A DNA stretch of 10,284 bases, taken from an uncultured Traorella sp. (GTDB lineage: Bacteria > Bacillota_I > Bacilli_A > Erysipelotrichales > Erysipelotrichaceae). A program made the position numbers and the translations under genes. The notes under the pieces are model-generated. The model saw nothing but the letters and a program-made list of their open reading frames with translations. It did not search any database and was not told the origin of the DNA. The stretch lies in assembly GCA_945938205.1 (NCBI GenBank), contig CAMEUL010000031.1:1-10284 (forward strand). Reading direction: 5' to 3'. Positions 6,585 to 10,284 of the stretch are shown here, piece after piece; position 1 is the first letter of the stretch, and each line of letters begins with the position of its first letter.

Positions 6585-6779
6585 TTATTTACAATTGTCG
6601 TTAGATGCCTTGTTTATTCGGACCAGCAAAAATAAACCGGCTATAACTAAGCAAATCAAGCAGAGATTCATTGGATGTAAAATAGATAAAATGTCTTGTG
6701 CTTCTCTTACATTTCTTATTATCATCGAGCAAAACAATACAGTTACAATATTAAGATATAAATTTAAATATTTTTTCAT
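6585..6779 (-). CDS. Small two-helix membrane protein, possible immunity partner
   Basis: This encodes 64 residues starting MKKYLNLYLN. The start at 6779 is chosen because its ATG overlaps the TGA of the preceding minus-strand gene as ATGA, implying translational coupling. Upstream in-frame ATGs at 6797 and 6803 would extend it into that gene without better ribosome binding sites. Two hydrophobic helices are visible, at about residues 6-21 and 37-53, with a short charged loop (RNVREAQD) between them and a polar tail (RINKASNDNCK). No family is recognised. Coupling to a small secreted protein makes an immunity or anchoring role plausible, by analogy with bacteriocin loci; this is inference only. 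AT-rich like its partner. Confidence 0.6.
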   Translation of the reverse strand: MKKYLNLYLNIVTVLFCSMIIRNVREAQDILSILHPMNLCLICLVIAGLFLLVRINKASNDNCK

Positions 6780-7168
6780 CTCACACCAGCTTCCCATAGA
6801 CATGTGGCATAGTTGTAAGTTACTTCTGCTACAAATGTTAATCCAAATGTATATAAATCAAATTTTCTTTTAGCATACCATGTGATAAATGCGTCGATTG
6901 CCAAAGATGGCATAAGCGCATCATAAATAGCTTTTTTACCACATTCTTTAGCTATTGGATCAGGAGAATTTGTTCCATATGTTGGATTTTGAAAAAACCA
7001 ATCTTCTGTTCCTGGTTGAGGGTTTGGATTTCCTGGCCACCAGCGTGGTTGGATAAGAATATCATTATTTGTATTCACATCATTCGAACTAGCATAAACA
7101 CTGGTTGTGTTAGCACTCATTACAAATAATGATAAAACAGCAAAACATGATAATAATTTCTTTATCAT
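6776..7168 (-). CDS. Small Sec-secreted protein of unknown function
   Basis: This encodes 130 residues. A signal peptide spans residues 1-26: MIKKLL, a hydrophobic core, and a VYA cleavage site before SSND. The mature part opens with an Asn/Asp-rich linker, then a Pro/Trp/Asn-rich stretch (PRWWPGNPNPQPG, 41-53; DWFFQNPTYG, 56-65). It ends in a moderately hydrophobic, probably helical half with two cysteines (76 and 123) that could form a disulphide. There are no sorting or anchor signals. AAAGGGG lies just upstream of the ATG, and a near-consensus promoter lies upstream of that. I do not recognise the family. Size, secretion and coupling to a two-helix membrane peptide suggest a bacteriocin- or effector-like role, unproven. 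It shares with the 126-506 protein only the signal-peptide style; the mature parts do not look alike. Confidence 0.78.
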   Translation of the reverse strand: MIKKLLSCFAVLSLFVMSANTTSVYASSNDVNTNNDILIQPRWWPGNPNPQPGTEDWFFQNPTYGTNSPDPIAKECGKKAIYDALMPSLAIDAFITWYAKRKFDLYTFGLTFVAEVTYNYATCLWEAGVR

Positions 7169-7198
7169 TTAAATTTCCCCTTTCATTTTTATAATTAC

Positions 7199-7227
7199 AT
7201 CATAAAAATTATAGATATCATTGTCAA
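7199..7227 (-). promoter_or_regulatory. Promoter of the minus-strand secreted-protein operon
   Basis: On the minus strand, TTGACA (7227-7222), a 17-base spacer and TATGAT (7204-7199) form a near-consensus sigma-A promoter. Transcription would start near 7192, leaving a short leader with an AAAGGGG ribosome binding site before the ATG at 7168. Confidence 0.85.
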
Positions 7228-7242
7228 CACATTTTTGACTTT

Positions 7243-7458
7243 TCATTTCTCATGTTTTTTGCAATTATTTTCTTTGCTATGAGAATCTTCTATGGATGTA
7301 AATATCCATAGGATCGAAGTGAAATTAAAACTTTCATCTTTAATTTTCTGTGTGATGCGGAATATATCAACAGAATAAATCTCTTTATCTGTATTACCAT
7401 TATCACTAAAAGAAGCAATTATGATCATCACTCTGGTATCTTTAGTGAAAGTCAGCAA
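7243..7458 (-). pseudogene. Doubtful ORF, possible gene remnant
   Basis: An open frame of up to 71 codons from a TTG at 7458; the open frame reaches 7485 without an ATG. The only internal ATG is at codon 11. There is no Shine-Dalgarno before any of these starts and no promoter is apparent. The translation (for example ASFSDNGNTDKEIYSVDIF, then a polar Lys/Asn/His-rich tail) reads like ordinary protein, not low-complexity noise, so it may be the tail of a lost gene. No family is recognised. It fills most of the otherwise empty spacer between the minus-strand promoter and the pot control region. Confidence 0.22.
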
Positions 7459-7478
7459 CTTATAAATTAATAAGAGAG

Positions 7479-7504
7479 AAAAAGTTTAAAATATTAAACT
7501 TTTT
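7479..7504. other. Perfect AT-rich inverted repeat upstream of the xre gene
   Basis: AAAAAGTTTAA (7479-7489) and TTAAACTTTTT (7494-7504) are perfect 11-base arms around AATA. With the T-rich stretches on both sides it could act as a weak terminator on either strand. No intact plus-strand gene ends here. Its core GTTTA/TAAAC half-sites (7484-7499) resemble those of the inverted repeat at 7571-7591, so it may be an upstream operator instead. Confidence 0.5.
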
Positions 7505-7516
7505 GTTTTTTACTTA

Positions 7517-7544
7517 TTGCATTTTTTGTGATTTCGTGTATAAT
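7517..7544 (+). promoter_or_regulatory. Promoter of the xre-pot operon
   Basis: A perfect -10 TATAAT (7539-7544) has a poor -35, TTGCAT (7517-7522), 16 bases upstream. Transcription would start near 7551, giving a leader of about 50 bases before the ATG at 7601. A weak -35 suits a regulated promoter. Confidence 0.7.
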
Positions 7545-7570
7545 GACATTGTTTTAATAAAGAAAACATA

Positions 7571-7591
7571 TTGTTTAGTTATACTAAACAA
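7571..7591. promoter_or_regulatory. Putative operator, perfect 9-base inverted repeat
   Basis: TTGTTTAGT (7571-7579) and ACTAAACAA (7583-7591) are perfect inverted arms around TAT. The repeat lies in the leader, between the predicted transcription start and the AGGAGG ribosome binding site (7591-7596), and touches the latter. Its position before an XRE regulator gene fits autoregulation by that protein. A hairpin in the mRNA beside the ribosome binding site is an alternative. Confidence 0.6.
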
Positions 7592-7600
7592 GGAGGTCGT

Positions 7601-8134
7601 ATGGACATCGGTCAGAAAATCAAACGATTGCGCATGAAAAATGCTTTGACATTGGAAGAACTTGCCAGCCGAAGTGAACTGACAAAAGGTTTCTTGAGTC
7701 AAGTGGAAAGAAATCTTACTTCTCCTTCCATCGCTACACTCAATGATATCTTAGAAGCACTTGGTACGACACTTTCAAGCTTCTTTCAAGAAGAAAAAGA
7801 AGAAAAGAGTGTCTTTACAAAAGAAGATTTCTTTGTAGATGAGAGAGAAGGCTGCATTGTGAACTGGATCGTTCCCAATGCGCAGAAAAATGAGATGGAA
7901 CCTATTCTCATTGAACTGGAAGTAGGTGGGGAAAGTATGGTGCTGGAACCACATGATGGTGAGGAATTTGGTTATGTGCTCAGCGGACGCGTTGTTCTGG
8001 TGGATGGTGAAAGAATGACCACCATAAAAAAAGGGGAGACTTTCTATATCAAGGGTGTGAACTCACACTATCTTAAAAATGAAAGTCAGGCGGTAGCCAA
8101 GGTGCTTTGGATCACGACACCGCCATTATTCTAG
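7601..8134 (+). CDS. XRE-family regulator with C-terminal cupin domain, leader gene of the pot operon
   Basis: This encodes 177 residues. The ATG at 7601 is 4 bases after AGGAGG (7591-7596); an upstream in-frame TTG at 7571 lies inside the inverted repeat and is not used. Residues about 6-60 are a classic XRE helix-turn-helix (IGQKIKRLRMKNALTLEELA, then LTKGFLSQVERNLTSPSIATLNDILEALG). Residues about 100-172 are a cupin: EPHDGEEFGYVLSGRVV with His118 and Glu122, and FYIKGVNSHYLKN with His156. Regulators of this build (as PuuR) often sense a small molecule through the cupin and control polyamine or related transport genes. Here the gene directly precedes potA with an 11-base gap, so control of polyamine uptake is the natural reading; the ligand is inference. 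A perfect inverted repeat in its own leader suggests autoregulation. Confidence 0.92.
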   Translation: MDIGQKIKRLRMKNALTLEELASRSELTKGFLSQVERNLTSPSIATLNDILEALGTTLSSFFQEEKEEKSVFTKEDFFVDEREGCIVNWIVPNAQKNEMEPILIELEVGGESMVLEPHDGEEFGYVLSGRVVLVDGERMTTIKKGETFYIKGVNSHYLKNESQAVAKVLWITTPPLF

Positions 8135-8145
8135 GAGGAAAGAAT

Positions 8146-9000
8146 ATGAAACCATTGATTCAGTTTAAAAACATTGTGAAGGAATTTGATGGTCAGATTG
8201 TATTGAAAGGAATCAATCTGGATATCTATGAAAATGAATTTGTGACCTTGCTGGGTCCCAGCGGTTGTGGAAAAACGACCCTGTTAAGAATTTTAGGCGG
8301 TTTTTTGGATGCGACACAGGGACAGGTTTTCTTTGATGGTGAGGATATCAGTCAGGTACCTGCTTATCAAAGAGAGGTCAATACAGTTTTTCAGAAATAT
8401 GCTTTGTTTCCACACATGAATGTGTTTGACAATGTGGCATTTGGATTAAAGATCAAAAAGGTCAGCAAGGATATCATTGAACAGAAAGTGAATCGAATGC
8501 TGAAACTGGTAAACTTGGAAGAATATGCAATGCGCAATGTTACCGAAATGAGTGGTGGTCAGCAGCAACGTGTAGCCATTGCCCGTGCGCTAGTAAATGA
8601 ACCAAAAGTGTTGCTTTTGGATGAACCTTTGGGAGCATTGGATCTGAAACTCAGAAAAGAAATGCAGAAGGAATTGAAGAGAATCCAGCAGGAAGTGGGT
8701 ATCACCTTTATTTTTGTTACTCATGATCAGGAAGAAGCCTTGACTATGTCTGACAAGATCGTGGTCATGAAAGAAGGAGAAATCCAACAGGTAGGATCTC
8801 CTACGGATATATATAATGAACCTGTCAATGCTTATGTGGCCAATTTCATTGGTGAAAGCAACATTATCGAAGGGGTCATGCTGAAGGATTATCAGGTGAT
8901 GTTTGAAGATAAGAAATTTGAATGTGTCGATTTTGGATTCAAGGAAAAAGAAAAAGTGGATGTGGTTATACGTCCGGAGGATCTGGATATCGTGCAATAG
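8146..9000 (+). CDS. potA: Spermidine/putrescine ABC importer ATPase PotA, cut short by an in-frame TAG
   Basis: This encodes 284 residues as written. AGGAGG (8133-8138) precedes the ATG at 8146. The ATPase domain is complete: Walker A GPSGCGKT (37-44), Q-loop Q83, signature MSGGQQQR (135-142), Walker B LLLDEPLGALD (156-166), H-loop H193. IGESNIIEG and VVIRPEDLDIV begin the C-terminal regulatory region in the usual place. PotA proteins are normally about 350-370 residues, with a TOBE domain after RPEDL. Here a TAG at 8998-9000 stops translation at that point, while the same frame goes on without interruption to the potB overlap. The protein energises PotB/PotC for polyamine uptake at the membrane. 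If the TAG is real, a PotA lacking its TOBE domain is made; a sequencing or assembly error is the main alternative. Confidence 0.92.
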   Translation: MKPLIQFKNIVKEFDGQIVLKGINLDIYENEFVTLLGPSGCGKTTLLRILGGFLDATQGQVFFDGEDISQVPAYQREVNTVFQKYALFPHMNVFDNVAFGLKIKKVSKDIIEQKVNRMLKLVNLEEYAMRNVTEMSGGQQQRVAIARALVNEPKVLLLDEPLGALDLKLRKEMQKELKRIQQEVGITFIFVTHDQEEALTMSDKIVVMKEGEIQQVGSPTDIYNEPVNAYVANFIGESNIIEGVMLKDYQVMFEDKKFECVDFGFKEKEKVDVVIRPEDLDIVQ

Positions 9001-9720
9001 ACCAAAGGAAAACTCAAAGGTATTGTAAAGAGTGTTCTCTTCAAGGGTGTTCATTATGAAATTATCGTTGAAACCCGTCCGGGTACCAGTATTACGGTAA
9101 CCATGGATGTGAAGGATGATAAGCCAATCGTCAATGAAAGTGCTAAAGAACTCATGAGTGCCAATAACTTCTTACTGGATATAGAGGATGTCAAAGAATT
9201 GACAGATACTGAGATCATTGCACGAGCAGATGCTCAGGCTTGGAGCAGTGAAACCGAAGAACTGATTTCCATTGCCAGGGTTTCTCATGAAATTGAACCA
9301 AAAAAAGGAACATATCCGGTGACTTTCTCCACAAGTGCCGGAACCAGTGTTACGGTCAATATGATCGTAAAAGATCAGAATCGTGTAGAATCTAAGGAAT
9401 ATGGGGAAGAAATCTTTGCGGAAGACTTCTTTAAGAAAGTCGATGAAATTCAAGATTCTGTGGCTTTAGAAACAGATTTGAAAATCTGGGCGAATGCGCA
9501 GGCATGGGATCTAGATGAAGATATTCCAGTAGAAATCACAACGGTGGATTATGATTTTGATCCTGAAAATATTGTGCCGGGAAAATATGAAGTTACCTTT
9601 AAGACAACCGGTTATGAATATAAGGTGCATACAACGGATTCTGCGGAAGTGGACAGCATGGTGGGACTTTCCTTCAACCCTGAGGATATTCACATCATGA
9701 GCAAGGATACCTACTCATGA
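9001..9720 (+). pseudogene. potA: C-terminal remainder of potA after the TAG: TOBE domain split by two Ig-like repeats
   Basis: This is the direct in-frame continuation of potA, 239 codons. It opens with GKLKGIVKSVLFKGVHYEI, the first half of a PotA-type TOBE domain, and closes with YEYKVHTTDS...VGLSFNPEDIHIM, its second half. In between lie two related repeats marked by ARADAQAW (9220-9243) and WANAQAW (9487-9507), each ending in a PG/KGTYPVTF-like strand (GTYPVTFST; GKYEVTFKT). Such repeats look like bacterial Ig-like domains of cell-surface proteins. The first in-frame ATG after the TAG is at 9103, inside TOBE and without a strong ribosome binding site, so independent translation is doubtful. 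The end overlaps potB as ATGA. An intact frame over 720 bases argues that the TAG is recent, read through, or an error. Confidence 0.8.
9190..9633 (+). repeat. Two tandem Ig-like repeats within the potA frame
   Basis: The cores run about 9190-9369 and 9451-9633, with a period of about 88 codons between the two AxAQAW motifs. Shared elements in order are a helix-like acidic lead, A-D/N-AQAW, an isoleucine/valine strand (ISIARV; VEITTV), E/D-P...G-T/K-Y-P/E-VTF-S/K-T, then a closing strand (TSVTVNMIV; YEYKVHTT). The first half-TOBE end (GTSITVTMDVKDD) resembles the end of repeat 1 (GTSVTVNMIVKDQ). This suggests growth by duplication at that junction. Confidence 0.7.
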
Positions 9721-10284
9721 AAAAGTTTGCGAGAATGGCCTATCCTTATGCGATATGGGCAATGATCATGATTGTACTGCCGATGTTGATGATCGTGTTC
9801 TATGCGTTCACAACTAAGGGGAATGCGGTGGTACAGCTGAATCTGACATTGGATAATTTTCTGTATTTTCTAAAAGAGCCGGTTTTGCTGAAAGTATTGG
9901 CAACCAGTTTCAAAGTGGCTCTGTTTACAACGGTGATCTGTATTTTGGTGGGCTATCCTGCAGCCTATTTCATGGCTAAGCTTGGAAGTCGGTATCGCAG
10001 TATGATGATGCTGTTGATTACTTTGCCAACCTGGATCAATATGCTGGTGAGAACTTATGCTTGGATGGGCATGTTGCAGGAAGATGGCCTTTTCAATGTC
10101 CTTTTAGGTTATTTGGGCATTGGTCCTGTTCAGATGATCGGAACAGAAGGGGCTGTTGTCTTTGTTATGGTGTACAACTTTTTGCCGTTTATGATCCTTC
10201 AGATTTATACTTCTTTAGTAAAAATGGATACCAGTTATCTGGAAGCTGCCAGTGATCTGGGGGCCAATCGCATGCAGTCTTTCT
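9717..10284 (+). CDS. potB: Spermidine/putrescine ABC importer permease PotB, 3' end outside the window
   Basis: The first 189 codons are present; the frame is open to the right edge. The ATG at 9717 overlaps the potA-frame stop as ATGA. Helix 1 is at about residues 11-30 (IWAMIMIVLPMLMIVFY). Three further hydrophobic segments lie near 60-88, 95-120 and 146-167, with the PTWINMLVRTYAW stretch (104-116) typical of PotB. The EAA-loop begins at 175-189 (LEAASDLGANRMQSF), the contact surface for the PotA ATPase. PotB pairs with PotC to form the channel, fed by the binding protein PotD; potC and potD would be expected just beyond the edge. An intact potB frame shows the operon is not simply decaying. 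Confidence 0.94.
   Translation, partial: MKKFARMAYPYAIWAMIMIVLPMLMIVFYAFTTKGNAVVQLNLTLDNFLYFLKEPVLLKVLATSFKVALFTTVICILVGYPAAYFMAKLGSRYRSMMMLLITLPTWINMLVRTYAWMGMLQEDGLFNVLLGYLGIGPVQMIGTEGAVVFVMVYNFLPFMILQIYTSLVKMDTSYLEAASDLGANRMQSF

Noticed and set aside
6541..6873. 110-codon plus-strand ORF opposite the two-helix peptide gene
   Set aside because: It runs through the terminator hairpin and antisense to a gene with better promoter, coupling and signal-peptide evidence.
9103..9720. Separate gene starting at the ATG at 9103
   Set aside because: It is in frame with potA, starts inside a TOBE domain and has no strong ribosome binding site; it is the rest of potA after the TAG.
1..10284. CRISPR arrays, tRNA or rRNA genes, replication origins
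   Set aside because: No regularly spaced repeats, cloverleaf-like segments, rRNA sequence or DnaA-box clusters were seen on reading both strands.

Overview
The window looks like a chromosomal segment of a low-GC Gram-positive bacterium (Bacillota). The evidence is strong AGGAGG-type ribosome binding sites, ATGA-coupled genes, AT-rich spacers, an Uup-type ABC-F protein and a pot operon led by an XRE-cupin regulator. A gut Erysipelotrichia-like host is my guess from overall style, not something the sequence proves.

Layout. (1) 71-3374: a very AT-rich plus-strand operon. A strong promoter drives a small Sec-secreted protein of unknown function, followed by a hairpin and then three unlike multi-spanning membrane proteins and one ABC ATPase joined by overlaps. 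This has the form of a secreted peptide or bacteriocin with its export or immunity transporter. (2) 3409-3735: a decayed 3' end of an IS200/IS605-type tnpB on the minus strand, directly behind the operon. (3) 3764-6380: ordinary, less AT-rich plus-strand genes: a PPC/DUF296 protein that appears to be leaderless, thioredoxin with its own promoter and terminator, and an Uup-like ABC-F ATPase. (4) 6392-7227: terminator-like hairpins, then a second AT-rich patch on the minus strand. It encodes another small secreted protein with an ATGA-coupled two-helix membrane peptide, from a near-consensus promoter. (5) 7243-7600: a doubtful ORF remnant and the control region of the pot operon. (6) 7601-10284: XRE-cupin regulator, potA and the start of potB, the beginning of a spermidine/putrescine importer operon that runs off the right edge.

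Main points of interest. potA has an in-frame TAG at 8998-9000. The same frame continues intact to the potB overlap, and that continuation shows a TOBE domain interrupted by two tandem Ig-like repeats, a module normally met in surface proteins. As the sequence stands the TAG cuts PotA off before its TOBE domain. The best candidate for an undescribed system is the secreted-protein/three-permease/ATPase operon at 126-3374; the secreted protein plus membrane peptide at 6585-7168 is a second, smaller candidate. Both lie in AT-rich patches unlike their neighbours, and a transposon relic sits beside the first, which suggests acquired DNA.
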